Part shown: piece after piece, positions 21,019-31,952 of the stretch
Position numbering within the stretch: position 1 is the stretch's first letter
How the letters are laid out: every line of letters begins with the position of its first letter
Position numbers and translations under genes: made by a program
The notes under the pieces: model-generated
What the model was told of the DNA's origin: nothing
The model's database searches: none
Seen by the model: only the letters and a program-made list of their open reading frames with translations
Assembly: GCA_037178625.1 (NCBI GenBank)
Contig: CM074130.1
Coordinates: 3,844,001-3,908,000 of the forward strand
DNA: 64,000 nucleotides
From: Skeletonema tropicum
Taxonomy: Eukaryota; Bacillariophyta; Thalassiosirophyceae; Thalassiosirales; Thalassiosiraceae
Direction of reading: 5' to 3'

Positions 21019-21508
21019 AGATGTAGAGATATGCGAGAGGTGATGAGGCAATAGCAGGAGAGCCAACACCAACATACCAAGGAAGTCACATGCTGACTCT
21101 GGAAACACGACATCCCACATGTTACACAAGCAATACAGGCGACACATATCGGAACATAGAAGAGGTTGCGAGGAAACGACTCCTTGAACAGCCAAACGCA
21201 TCAAAGTTTGGGTAAAACAGCACAGGTACAGATCCAGATCTGTCACCCACGGGACAATGCTTACCTCATGTACAAAACTGCCATTAGACGTACCGGCCAC
21301 GAATTTTTGTATGGGCAACGCACGCTTGAATTTAAGTGAGAACGTGGCTCGAAGTTAGAATCACTTGAGATAGCGAAGATAAAGGGAATGAAGTGAAGAT
21401 TTGCCACTATGCGTAACATGATTTACAACGTACAGAACTATGCTTGCCAAAGGTGTATACAGGATGAAGAGTCACTCTCAAGACACGCGATTAGGGACAC
21501 AATCCATC

Positions 21509-22440
21509 ATCCATTATGAGATAATATCGGTCAACGTAAACGACATCCTACCAAGAACCAAGAACCCGAACGAGGTGATGATTAAGCTCTGAGAGAATAA
21601 TAAACGACCTCGGGCAGGAAGAAGGACATGGCAAGAGCCTCTGAGACAACACGATGAATGAGAAGGAGGAGAGAGAACTCAATCAATTAAGTATCCAGAA
21701 CGCTAGAACTAGTCACCGGACTAAAGCGGTGAAAGAGGTAAAGATACCAGCAACTCATTTCTGTACGACGATCAATTTTGATCAAAGCATCTCGTGACAC
21801 TCGGGCATACAGGACCGCGATGCATCTGAGGGGTTACATTGAAAGGACGTACATTGAAAGGTATTTACGTTTACGGGGAGACCGTAGAGGCTGGTGAAGA
21901 TTGATCCAGCCGGTATATAGGGATCATTTTGACCGCAAGCATGATCAAAACATGTTGCCAGATTTGGTGCCGAGGGAATCCAAGCATACATTAATACCGG
22001 TCATCATATTGGGCTGAATGCACCCAGCGGCCAACGGGGAGAAGTTAAAACAGTGTCCAACTAGATATCAACAGATCATGGGAATGCTTCGATCGATTGG
22101 ATTTGGACGCATTTATATTCAGATTGATGTCGTCATCATGACACAATACATGACCGCACTTCGTCTTGGACACCTCGAAAGCTATTTACGGAATTATACG
22201 TTACCTGGACAGGTATCCAGACAGGAGACTTGCTACGTCTATAATGCATGTCGAAGAAGCCCCAAAACATAGCACAGATTGGAAGGATTTTTACGGGAGA
22301 CGATTGAGGAAGACCCAGCGGAAATACCTGTTCTGTTGGGAGAGAAGGCGAGGATCAGAATCTTATCGTTCAATTCACAAGAAGCAGAGTACGGTTGAAT
22401 CTACAAATCTTGGAGCCGACACATTATCATCAAGGGGGAG
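21509..22440 (+). pseudogene. Copia pol remnants (reverse transcriptase and RNase H)
   Basis: At 21509-21588 the plus strand reads HYEIISVNVNDI...KNPNEVM. This matches the reverse transcriptase block of diatom Copia elements around the YVDD active site, with the catalytic site altered to NVND and a stop soon after. At about 22040-22165 a frame reads CPTRYQQIMGMLR...TQYMT...RLGHLES. At 22190-22410 another reads YLDRYPDRR, HSTDWKDFYG and KKQSTVEST, the conserved Copia RNase H region. Segments lie in different frames, contain stops, and lack the block expected between FYG and KKQ. The pol is therefore inactive. Confidence 0.75.
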
Positions 22441-22670
22441 TATACCGCAACGAGAATTTTACAATGTCGATAATACCTCCTGGACGGAGTCAACGAGTCA
22501 ACTACTCGGACACACTCAAGAAGAAATTACCTTCATACAAGAGGATCCAACTTTCTTCAACGACTTCATATATTACCCAAATCAGTGCACGATAATGGAT
22601 GAGAAGATTTCCAATGAAATGAGACTTAGCTTTATGAATCGCAAGCGTAAGCTTACAATTCACGGGGAGC

Positions 22671-22842
22671 GTTTCGTGTAGCACGGAACGTCTCATTCCC
22701 TTAGACGATCACTCACTTCTCACCATCTTTATCCTTGTTATGTATCCTTACCATGTAATTATATTATTAGTTGATGTTATCGCAGTAGTACTGATTAGTC
22801 TGTATATTACGTAATCATTAACGTAGTGTGAGAAACGAATCG
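22671..22842 (+). repeat. 3' LTR (172 bp)
   Basis: An identical copy of the left LTR, preceded by CACGGGGAGC (polypurine tract) and followed by ATGGC, the second copy of the target-site duplication. Confidence 0.88.
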
Positions 22843-22847
22843 ATGGC

Positions 22848-23194
22848 GTCCGTATTTTCAGATACGTATCTATCAAAGAGGCTATGCAATGGAGCAGAGT
22901 TTCGGACTTCTTCGACAATCAATAGATCTTGTTGCACATATGTTGTTGTAATCGAGAAGAAATATATGTTTCAGCAGCATCTAAAACACCGTATTTGTGG
23001 AAGATTTACATTGTTTTGGGCTGGGGGAATGAATAGGGTTTCAACCAGTGCAAACTAGTTCATTATTGCTCTTCTATTTGATTTGATGATGCAAATGCAT
23101 CTGCATCAGCTCATGCTTGTCAAGTACGCGTTTGAAGGTTGAAGGCTGACGTCAAAGAAAACAACAGCTCTGATTAATACAAGAGAGCTCTGAT
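22848..23194. other. Intergenic, no gene seen
   Basis: About 350 bases between the retrotransposon and the 3' end of the lumen-protein gene. It is the displaced half of the original PROPPIN upstream region. No RNA gene or repeat is recognised. Confidence 0.4.
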
Positions 23195-23944
23195 TTAAAC
23201 AGCCTCCCCGAGAACAAACAGAACTGCATAATCTTGTTTCGCACACCCTTGTATCACTGGCATTTCTGCTCCTGGCTTCACAGGGAAGTCTTTCATGTTT
23301 GCATTCATAGGTGCACAAGTATCTCCTCTGTAAGCAGCCGATCGACATGGCAAATGTGTCACATCATAAAGAGATCCCTTTTCCAATTCCCAAGTACCAT
23401 CATCCCGAACAGTCAAGACTGTTGTGATATCACGATCACCTGTTACAACATACTGTTTCTCTGGAATAATCTCTTTCGTCTCTTTGTTGATACTTTTTCT
23501 TGGCAATGGTTCCGGAGTAGACATTATCAACCCATGCTCTTCCACCCACCAGTCACTAGGATCAAATGTCCATCCTGCAGGAGCTACGTTGTTGTTTGAT
23601 TTCAAGCGTCGGTCGTAATCTTTCAAATACACTCCACGAGGCCCAGGGTCGTCTCTCCACAGGCCCCACGTTTCGGATCCAGATCCACTGGATGACTTCG
23701 GATCGCCTAATGCAGCAATGAATCGAATGGAAGGATAACGACGAAATGATCTTTTCGGCTTGTCTTCAGTTGCTGCATTTGCCGCAGACGGTGCTAAACT
23801 CGTGCTACAAATCGCAGCGGTAGACAGTGCTGAAACGGCTGCACGCCTTGATAGAATCGACGGGCCGCCGACGGAGAGAGCATCGCCCTGTTGAAACAGT
23901 GCAGAGAGGAACACAACCCTGCCAAGTATCTTGATCATTGTCAT
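23195..23944 (-). CDS. Conserved plastid/thylakoid-lumen-type protein
   Basis: A 249-residue protein. Residues 1-23 form a hydrophobic signal sequence. Residues 33-58 (RRAAVSALSTAAICSTSLAP then SAANA) form a second signal with a twin-arginine pair and an ANA-A cleavage site, as in thylakoid lumen precursors using the Tat route. The mature part begins near residue 58 and contains FIAALGDPKSSSGSGSETWG, LWRDDPGPRGVYLKDYD, WWVEEHGLIM and VTGDRDITTVLTV. It ends GCAKQDYAVLFVLGEAV. I recognise this as a protein conserved among algae but know no assigned function. It diverges from the L2HGDH gene. Confidence 0.75.
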   Translation of the reverse strand: MTMIKILGRVVFLSALFQQGDALSVGGPSILSRRAAVSALSTAAICSTSLAPSAANAATEDKPKRSFRRYPSIRFIAALGDPKSSSGSGSETWGLWRDDPGPRGVYLKDYDRRLKSNNNVAPAGWTFDPSDWWVEEHGLIMSTPEPLPRKSINKETKEIIPEKQYVVTGDRDITTVLTVRDDGTWELEKGSLYDVTHLPCRSAAYRGDTCAPMNANMKDFPVKPGAEMPVIQGCAKQDYAVLFVLGEAV

Positions 23945-24259
23945 CGTTTGTGTTCACTTCAATGAATGTTCCGTGCGATGTGGTACGATATGGACACGGG
24001 CGACAGGCGACAGGTGCGTTGGTGTTGATGTTCTGCGGCCCCCGCCTTCGTATTTTTTTTGCTGTGCTGGCTTCAGTCATCAATTCGTTACTTATTATTT
24101 GGCGTTCGGCGATGGCATGGCAGCCTTTAAGCAGCTCTCTCTAAAAGCAGCTATCAGCGACCGCTTTGCCATCGATATGGCTCACCACCACATCTAATAA
24201 CATATATTAACGCTGAGCACATCCTTACCAACTTCATACGACAAAAATTTCTGGCGGTA
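23945..24259. promoter_or_regulatory. Divergent promoter region
   Basis: These 315 bases separate the divergent starts of the lumen protein and L-2-hydroxyglutarate dehydrogenase. A T8 run lies at about 24053-24060. No defined promoter element was identified. Confidence 0.4.
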
Positions 24260-25540
24260 TTGGTGCGGTTGCTTCTGGTTGCTTTGACCTGTGAAATTAT
24301 ATGTGTAATCATCAATGCTATGGTACTACCAACACAATCATTATGCCAACACCACATTCAAACTGCCATAATCGGAGCCGGTGTAATAGGCTTGGCAGTC
24401 GGCCGTGCTCTCTCCAAAAAAGGACATGAAGTGTTGCTTCTAGAGCAAGCTACCTCAATCGGGTCGGAGACCAGCTCTAGAAACTCCGAAGTAATTCACG
24501 CTGGGATATACTATGATCGAAATATCATGCCGTACAAATCAAAATTTTGTGTAGAGGGGAAACAATTATTATATCAGTATTGTAAGGACAGAGATATACC
24601 ATTCAAACAGTGTGGAAAGCTTTTGGTCGCAACAGATGCTGACCAACGAGATCATGGTTTGCCAAAACTGGTTGAGTATGCAAAAGGAAATGGGGTTCAT
24701 GATTTACGTTTAGTTTCCATGGAAGATATCAATGATCCTTACTCGGACGTGTATGAACCAAATGTAAAATGTACTGGTGCTGTGTACAGTCCTTCAACTG
24801 GTATCGTTGATTCGCATTCCTTGATGCAGAGTATGCTCGCGGAAGCAGAGGAGAATTGTTCAACACTAGCCCTCAATTGTCGTGTGGAGAGAGGAAGATC
24901 TGAAGGCTCGAATGTGATACTCACTGTAGATGGAGAAGAGATCGTTTGTGATAACGTGATAGTTTGTGCAGGATTGCACTCGCACAAGATTGCATCTGAT
25001 ATTTTGTTGCAATCAAATCAACGATCTTCCATCGATAAAGAGAACGAAGCTAGGATACCAAGGCAATACTATGCAAAGGGCAATTACTTTGTATTGCAAA
25101 ATCAAAAACAGCCATTTTCGAAGCTCATCTACCCATTGCCTGATCCGGCAGGGGGGGGCCTTGGTGTTCACGCAACAATTGACCTATCTGGATCAACCAA
25201 ATTCGGACCTGATGTGGAATGGATAGATGATACTGTGACCAATCCGAATGATATTGATATGAATGTGGATCCAAACCGTGCCAAATCATTCTATGCAGCG
25301 ATACGAAAGTACTGGCCAGATCTAAACGACGATAACTTGGTAGCAGACTATTCTGGTATACGACCAAAGCTGTGGCATCCTTCGAGAATAAACTGTGGCA
25401 ATAATGCTCTCAAAGACTTCTTCATTGCTTCTCCTATGCATCATGGTGTCCCCGGTTTACACGTTTTGTTGGGAATTGAATCACCAGGTTTGACATCAAG
25501 TTTGGCTCTTGGAAATCACATGGCAAAAATAATTGATTGA
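24260..25540 (+). CDS. L2HGDH: L-2-hydroxyglutarate dehydrogenase (FAD-dependent)
   Basis: A 426-residue intronless protein. The FAD-binding dinucleotide motif is GAGVIG (39-44), followed by the acidic strand end LLLEQ (59-63). SSRNSEVIHAGIYY (72-85) is the hallmark of the L2HGDH/LhgO family. YAKGNYF, IYPLPDP and GLGVHATIDLSG fit the substrate domain, and GIESPGLTSSLALG near the end closes the FAD site. The enzyme oxidises L-2-hydroxyglutarate to 2-oxoglutarate, passing electrons to the quinone pool, normally in mitochondria. The first 30 residues are hydrophobic and could be a mitochondrial presequence or signal anchor. It is convergent with the CDF gene (219 bases between stops). Confidence 0.9.
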   Translation: MVRLLLVALTCEIICVIINAMVLPTQSLCQHHIQTAIIGAGVIGLAVGRALSKKGHEVLLLEQATSIGSETSSRNSEVIHAGIYYDRNIMPYKSKFCVEGKQLLYQYCKDRDIPFKQCGKLLVATDADQRDHGLPKLVEYAKGNGVHDLRLVSMEDINDPYSDVYEPNVKCTGAVYSPSTGIVDSHSLMQSMLAEAEENCSTLALNCRVERGRSEGSNVILTVDGEEIVCDNVIVCAGLHSHKIASDILLQSNQRSSIDKENEARIPRQYYAKGNYFVLQNQKQPFSKLIYPLPDPAGGGLGVHATIDLSGSTKFGPDVEWIDDTVTNPNDIDMNVDPNRAKSFYAAIRKYWPDLNDDNLVADYSGIRPKLWHPSRINCGNNALKDFFIASPMHHGVPGLHVLLGIESPGLTSSLALGNHMAKIID

Positions 25541-25759
25541 GATTTTTGCTTTAGTAAATAATGAATCTTTCTATTAGAGTTACGTAGTATTGTACTACTT
25601 GTTGCGTCACACATGCGCCAATCTACCGCATCAACTTTATTGGTATCATTCTATTTTCTCACCTCTAATCTATCTCTATTACAACAATTCGTCGTCTGTG
25701 CTGTATGATGTCCGTCAACGACATGTTTGCAGTCATCGTTAGCAGTTGGAGTGTCTCCC

Positions 25760-26980
25760 TTATCGGCACTGATGATCTGAATTGTCTTCGCAAGTGACGC
25801 AATCTTCAATTGTATTAGGCTGCAATTGAATCGTCAAGTGCGTGATTTTCCTCACATGACACAATTTCTTAATGTCGCGGTATGCTGTCTCAATATCTTC
25901 TGCAGCGGCGTGAACACTCAAACAGCTTTGACCGTGCGAGATTGACCAAATGTGGAGATCATGAACGTCGCTGACGCCTTTCACATGCCTGATGGCATCA
26001 AATACTTCATCATATTCTACTCCAGGAGGGACCTCCTCTAATAATACAGAAAGACTGGACCGAATAGGACTAACTGTAGACCAACACACAAGGACTGAAA
26101 AGATTAGCGTGCAAATTGGATCGGTAATTTGCCATGAAGGCTCATACCAAATGATCAAGCCCGCAACAAATACTACAACAGATTGGGCTAAATCTGCCAA
26201 GACGTGGAGATACGCAGCATGCAAGTTGACGTTGCGCCCGGGATCTGCTTGTACTATTTCATCTGTATGCTGATGGACGTATCTTTCCTTTTGAGAAGAT
26301 ACCAACGATTCTGTCTCGCCGTTCCCATGGCTATGAGAATTATCATGGCCACTATGACCATGAGAATGATCGTGTCCACTATGGCATTCATCAGAGCCCA
26401 CCATGTGCACGTGATCCTCACCAAGGACGTAAGCTAGAATAACATTAACGATTACTCCAATGAAAGCAATCGTCGACATCAACTTCCCATCAACTTGCTG
26501 AAAATCTTCCCCTCCTTGGAAGATGAAATAAATGCGCCTCAAGGCCTCAATAGCAAGACCAACAGACAAAATGACCAAGCTGACCATTGAAAATAGAGCA
26601 GCGAGTGATTCCGTCCTTTTCAACCCAAATGTATGGGCTTCTGAAGCCGGAAGAGCGGCAATGTGCGAACCCAATATTGCCACCACAAATGCGGACAGAT
26701 CGGCAGCGAGGTGAGCCGCATCAGAGAGTACAGCTAGAGATCCAGCCAGGAGTCCCCCAATAACCTCGATTAGGAAGAAGACGAAGCAAAGAGACGATGC
26801 AGTTTTCAATTTCCTCAGGACCTCTAGTCGGCGTTCTTGTTCGGCGGTGACAGTGACAGTAGCCCTTTTCACCTTCTCTTCTTCGTGATTGTGGTTGCCG
26901 ACTTCCTCGTCGCAATGAGACGAGCCATTATGGCTGTGGCTGTGGCTATGGCTGTGCCCGTGGCTGTGATCGTGCCCCAT
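25760..26980 (-). CDS. Zinc transporter of the CDF family (ZnT/MTP1-like)
   Basis: A 406-residue protein with six predicted helices. The N-terminus is a His-rich run (HDHSHGHSHSHSHSH, residues 3-17). A second His-rich loop lies between helices 4 and 5 (about 189-218). The zinc-site HxxxD pairs are H90/D94 in helix 2 (SDAAHLAADL) and H259/D263 in helix 5 (HAAYLHVLADLAQ), as in animal ZnT2-4/8 and plant MTP1. The C-terminal domain reads VKGVSDVHDLHIWSISHG, the standard cytoplasmic dimerisation fold. The HLAAD variant replaces the usual HLLSD but keeps both ligands. The expected role is moving zinc out of the cytosol into vacuole or secretory compartments. It belongs to a different CDF branch from the plastid-type copy at 7.2 kb. 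Confidence 0.9.
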   Translation of the reverse strand: MGHDHSHGHSHSHSHSHNGSSHCDEEVGNHNHEEEKVKRATVTVTAEQERRLEVLRKLKTASSLCFVFFLIEVIGGLLAGSLAVLSDAAHLAADLSAFVVAILGSHIAALPASEAHTFGLKRTESLAALFSMVSLVILSVGLAIEALRRIYFIFQGGEDFQQVDGKLMSTIAFIGVIVNVILAYVLGEDHVHMVGSDECHSGHDHSHGHSGHDNSHSHGNGETESLVSSQKERYVHQHTDEIVQADPGRNVNLHAAYLHVLADLAQSVVVFVAGLIIWYEPSWQITDPICTLIFSVLVCWSTVSPIRSSLSVLLEEVPPGVEYDEVFDAIRHVKGVSDVHDLHIWSISHGQSCLSVHAAAEDIETAYRDIKKLCHVRKITHLTIQLQPNTIEDCVTCEDNSDHQCR

Positions 26981-27598
26981 GGTCGTGGAGTGTAACAGTT
27001 GATGTTGATCTTACTTATGGGTGCATCTGCATGAATGATGGCAACAGTGTTCCAAAGTTTAAAAAACCATTCCCGCCTCCCGCCCATTTTAGATATATAC
27101 ATAGGAGAAGGGGAAAGCTGGGTTGATGGTTGCGACAGATTCTACTCCGCCTTTCAAAGTAGGAATCAATATTGAATTCAATAGACAACTTTGTGACACC
27201 GCGTTTGGCTTCGTTTGGCTTCTTCTGCTTTGGTTGGAATAAGTAAGTAAAATTACAGAGTGGTAATGGTGATAGATAGGCTTTTTGCTGAATAGATATA
27301 ATATATTATATATGCGTTGGCCGGCCGTTGCAAAAGGTTGCAGAAGTAAAATGTATTCATAGATCATAATGATTTAGATCCGACTCACTCTGTTGCAGAG
27401 TGGTTATGGTGATATAATGATAGGCCTAAATTGTTCAACAATATTGCTGAACAGATTGCGTTGCAAAAGGTTGCAAAAGTAAAATGAATTCAGCGGTGGA
27501 AGTGGAAGTAGCAGAGATCTGATAGATGTGAATGACAAGATAGCTGCTTATACACTAGAGAACTCAGTATCAGTATGGCTCTCTCAACAAGTCACAAC
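26981..27598. other. Intergenic, with an old direct duplication
   Basis: No gene is seen. Segments at about 27258 (AGAGTGGTAATGGTGATA) and 27327 (GTTGCAAAAGGTTGCAGAAG) recur in the same order at about 27396 and 27460. This is a diverged duplication with an offset of about 135 bases. It likely includes the promoter of the zinc CDF gene. Confidence 0.5.
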
Positions 27599-29644
27599 CT
27601 AAAAGAAATCAACTTCTGAGGGCTCAGTTTCTCCGTCAATGCCATTCCACCCGGTAGGGTATTCTCTTGCTGAATACGATGAGTGCGGATAAGACCAAGA
27701 ATGTGTTTCAAACATCCTATCACTCTGACCATAGAACATGAGCTTATTGGAAGTTCCATGATAGCCTCTCATTCTTCCAATGTACGCCGAGAACGAAGAG
27801 AAGTAGGTACCAACAAATACCCTACCTCTCGAGCAGACCACTTGATCTATCATACCTGCAAAATTTGGATCTAGATCACTTAGTCCTGCCAAGTCTTGAA
27901 AATCTGATAGGAACTTTAAGTTGTAATGTGCTGCCAGTGGTTCAAAGAATGTTCTATTTGACTCGTCTTATGAAAGATAGGAAGAAATGATCGTTGTGAG
28001 TTCGCACAATCAAGTACAAGAACACCTGACAGAAGCAACTAAAACTGTAAATAAGAACTAACCTGTGGCAATGTAAATGGTTTCTCCAGGGTGGAAAATA
28101 TCCTTCGTGTTCTCGAACCACTCCTCTGCAGTGATTCGCATTTTCTTCCATTGAAAGTCACCTAGAGAGATGAATTGTATGTTAGGAAATTTCAACCATG
28201 AAAGAAATGAACAAATACATGGGTTCAAGTTCAAAAGAACATATGAGCACTAACCTCGTCTAATGTGCATGGAAGAATACGAACTCAACGTATGATTACT
28301 GTTGATATCCGTATTTCCACCTGAAGACAATGCCTGGATAATCTTACCACTACTACAGAATATTTCATCTGAATAACGGCATCGATTCCTAATCAGGCGC
28401 TTGTAGAAATTGCCAACATGTGGATTAGTGAAATGGATAAAGGAATAGAACTGAGAAAGCAGCCTTGTCTCTTTGTGCGTAGCTCCAGTCCGAAAATGGA
28501 GCAGAGGTGCATCGTGTATTGTCGTGTTGTAGAAGGCTGGTTCTCTTGTACCACAAAAACGTTGTAATTCTTCCGTCATTTCTGTAGGTGCATCTTTAAA
28601 CCACTTCTTATCATCCATGATCAAACAATGATGCTCGCCATGCCAATCAGGTACAAAATCTGCAATGTCACTGAGATGTTCAAACACCACACTACAGGAC
28701 ATTTCACTCTTCTTCCGAAAATTACACTTCGAAAGAGACTTTACAAGCTGTAACAATACCTCCTTATCACTCGGCAAAGAGTATTGTTTGTACGAGTTCG
28801 TCTTCCCCAGCACTTCCAAGTTGTAAAATTCTTCCATACTCATGACATCCACAACATCAGTAAAGTCATGAAAGAAGTGTTTCAATCCACGGTGTTTGAT
28901 TTTACTATCTTTTTGAAGCAAATAGAGAGGTGCGTCGGGTGGTAGTATCAATGTTCGACCGGTTGCCGCAGCAAAGACTACCATGATTTCAAATTCCATT
29001 CGAATGTTGTTCCATCCTCCAAGATCTGGCTCGAAACTTAGATATCTCTTTGGCTTTATTGTATTCATTTTGTCAGATGATGATGATGCTGCTGCTGTTG
29101 TTAATGGATTGTCCAAGAAGGGGGAACGAAAGCTTCGATCGGCATCACTTAACGGTTCGTCCCAATATGACACAAGGTCAGATATGTCAGTATCGCATTT
29201 GACTGATCCTCTTGCCGATCCAGATCCACGACCTTCAATGTGATGATTGCTTCGTTTTTGATTATAGACGGGTTGTGGTGCTGTGAAGTGGTCAGCTCTG
29301 GAATTACTATTACTTCCTGTTACAGGAGGTGTTGTTGTATGTTTCGCCTCTAACAACTGATCTAAATGTCTATGCAAAATGATAATACCCAACAGAATGC
29401 AGCCAAAAATGATACCAATGACAAGATTTGCCAGCCTGGGTGAGAATCGATAAGACGACGACCGTGCTTTACTCCCAGCACGTGATAGATTATTGCGGTG
29501 CTTTGAGGGAATTGATATGTTGCCATTGTTGTTCGCTTGCGCCGCTGGTATTGAACGCTGCTTCATTGTTGAGCTTCCACCACTCTTGAAAGGCAGATTC
29601 ATATCACTGCCGCACTGCTTAGTTGTTATTATGCATGCTACCAC
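27599..29644 (-). CDS. O-fucosyltransferase-like type II membrane glycosyltransferase, 3 exons
   Basis: Exons on the minus strand are 29644-28255, 28161-28063 and 27966-27599. Both introns (93 and 96 bases) start GTTAGT and end AG, and splicing gives a 618-residue frame. Residues 71-90 form a single membrane anchor after a basic N-terminus, so this is a Golgi or ER type II protein. Residues 203-219 read SFEPDLGGWNNIRMEFE, and HIRRGD spans the first splice junction near residue 460. Both match the GDP-fucose binding region of the O-FucT fold. Exon 3 continues DQVVCSRGRVFVGTYFSSFS, the conserved C-terminal nucleotide-binding segment. The acceptor protein is unknown. Confidence 0.82.
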
Positions 29645-29789
29645 TTTGCAAAAGCACGCTTACGAATTCAAGCAAATCGAGCAATAAATGCATTAACACG
29701 CGTTTAACGGTTGCTGTTTCAATGCTGTAGGCACATATTTATCATTCACTTGAGGAGCTCGTAATAATAACTCTATTTAGGGGGAGCTC

Positions 29790-31795
29790 CTTTTATGCTC
29801 TCGCTTCGGCGGCGGGGGCAGGTGGTGGCCTTATGCCTGGGTATCGATCGTACTTACCACTTCGACATGTTGTATGGTGCAGATTATCACGCACGGCTAT
29901 TCGGGAGCTTGAATATTTGCAACAGCATCGTCAGATGCACGAACAGCAGCAGGCCTATGAAAATGAGGAGCGTAGTCGAATGTTGGAGCAAGCGGCACAC
30001 AACCAAATAAAGGGAAAAATGAACGCAGACGCATGCAGATGGAACTAATGAATGGAGGAGCTGCAATGTAGTGAAGAGGAGGATGAGCGACAATAAACAT
30101 TTCTTTGGACTTCTTGCCGCTGCCTCAGCTCATGAACGAGGCTTCCCATATCCATGGTGTGCCGCCAACAAGCACGGTCGAGAAAGCTGGGTTGTGCGAA
30201 ATTGCCCTCCTGATACCTACGTGGGTGTCGATGCTGCTCATTCCACAACAAAGAGTGTCGAATTTAAGGGATGGAAGGAGGCAGAGAAAATATTACATTC
30301 GAGGCAGATTTTGATGGGTCGTTTTGGTTTTCAGGAGTCGCCTTTTATTGGCAAACGAGGTGGGGCAGCGGGTATGGAAAGCAATGGAAATGCTGCACTG
30401 GTTTCAACAGACACCTGTTGTAATGAAGAAGCAACGCACGGCAAATCAGGAGGCAATGGAGTCGGCTATAGATCAGAAGAGGAAGCAAGATGAAGTGGAT
30501 CTAAGAAAGAGGCAACGGGAAGAATTACGAGAGCTAAAGGCAAAGGAAAAGAATGACAAGAAGAAACAAAAGATGATTGAAAAGCAGTCAAGGATTATTG
30601 AAAAGCAATCACAATGTCGTCTAGATGTCGTAGTGGAAAGTGCCAATGATAATGACGCCACCTCTAATGCTGTCAGTAGTGCGCCGGAATTACCACCCAG
30701 ACAAAAGCCCAGCGAACAAATGACACTATCTTCCCAATCATCTAGAAACAAGCGGAAAGGGAATCCAAAGCGAGGCAACAAGAAGTATCGAGACATCGAA
30801 CGCAGTTTCATCGAGAATCAGTCCTTGCTACCATCGTCACCAGCGAAACGCACTGCATGATTCAAACAATTTACGTTCCCCTTCTACACCAACAAAGACG
30901 AGAAAAACGAATGATGTTTCAAATCCACTAGCTTACTCCCCAACAAAGAGAAAATACAAACGAACACAACCAAGAAAGAACCAGCAGTACAACTCTCAAT
31001 CTAGTTCAATCATTCTTGGTGAATATCCTTTGATGGATCAGATGATCGAGGGCATTGTAAAGGAGTTCACCACCGAAGGAACATCGGTACAGGTTCACAT
31101 ATTTGATGGAGGTGCTGTGTCGGCATTGCGAGAGGCTGCAATGGACATGGTTGTGCACAATCATGATCGAACAACTCATTGGAGATGTCGCTACCGATTC
31201 TGGAATTAATTTTGACGGCGATGCTGTGGAAGCACTGAAGATGGCAGCGAGAGAAATTGTCACCGACAATGATGGCGATGGTGCACCTGTGACGACACAA
31301 GATGAATGCACCCGTGTAGCAGCTGCCTTTAGCAAGACAACAGAAGAGGCAGAAGGAATCTCAAGGTATTACGACATTCAACCGCTTCAATTAGACACAA
31401 GGAGGACAGCAACATGTCTGAAATAGGAGGTACGATAACACAACTTGTCGAAGATCTTGGGAAGGAATCAGATGTCCAGTTCGATCCAAGTGCTGTGGAA
31501 GCCTTGAAGAGAGCGTCAAGACTAGTATGACAGTCTTGATTGAGTATTGTATGTTCTGGCAGCACTGCATAAACCATATCGTATCTATTGTCGTCAATCA
31601 TCGCACGAGCAGCTTCTAGTGGCCCATTATAGTTGGCGGCGATACTATTCAAGCTCATTTGCACTGCCCAGACGGATTGCATACGTAAAAGCGATGCTAC
31701 CATCTGCTGCGGCTGCAGCCCAAGATAAAAAGAGACTACGAGAAGTACAAGAGGATGATGAGTTTGAAAAGCTGAGAAGGGAAATGAGAATGTAG
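29790..31795 (+). pseudogene. Frame-broken gene with histone-fold-like modules
   Basis: Coding-like protein appears on the plus strand but hops frames: a Gln/Glu-rich coiled coil at about 29833-30010 (RELEYLQQHRQMHEQQQ), a Lys-rich helix and SPAKR tail at 30450-30850, then SPTKRKYKR at about 30930. Three related helical modules follow in frames 1, 2 and 1. They are MIEGIVKEF...GGAVSALREAA (31042-31150), MIEQLIGDVATDSGINFDGD then AVEALKMAA (31163-31260) and TQLVEDLGKESDVQFDPSAV then EALKRAS (31436-31525). Each resembles helix 1-loop-helix 2 of histone H3 (LVREIAQD...F..SAV.ALQEAS). The end (KKRLREVQEDDEFEKLRREM) is charged. I cannot assemble one intact frame. Decay, unseen introns or assembly indels are possible. 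Confidence 0.35.
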
Positions 31796-31952
31796 AGTTA
31801 AAGTAAGCCACCTATCCAGTTCATCTCAAATGAACTGCTACGTCTCGGTGATAGTTACATTGTTACTCCATAGATTTATATTGACAGCGCTACATGTCAT
31901 AAGGACATGAGATAAGGTGCCGCCAGCAATCAACTGCTCTATGTTAATGTCC

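Larger units (their letters stand above)
16271..22842 (+). mobile_element. Ty1/Copia-type LTR retrotransposon, pol degenerate, probably non-autonomous
   Basis: Two 172-bp direct repeats, identical base for base, bound a 6.2-kb interior. A 5-base target duplication ATGGC flanks the element (16266-16270 and 22843-22847; the outer edge is ambiguous by a base). A purine run GGGGAG lies just before the right LTR, as expected of a polypurine tract. The sequence after the left LTR (GTTTATCAGACAGC) weakly resembles a primer-binding site for initiator tRNA-Met. Plus-strand Copia pol remnants occur at 21.5-22.4 kb. No frame is long enough for gag or pol. Most of the interior consists of short minisatellite blocks. 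Orientation is plus. Confidence 0.85.

Noticed and set aside
31329..31811. 160-residue minus-strand frame opposite the histone-like modules
   Set aside because: It shows no recognisable domain, while the plus strand has repeated conserved-looking modules. It is probably an antisense shadow, although the locus is messy.
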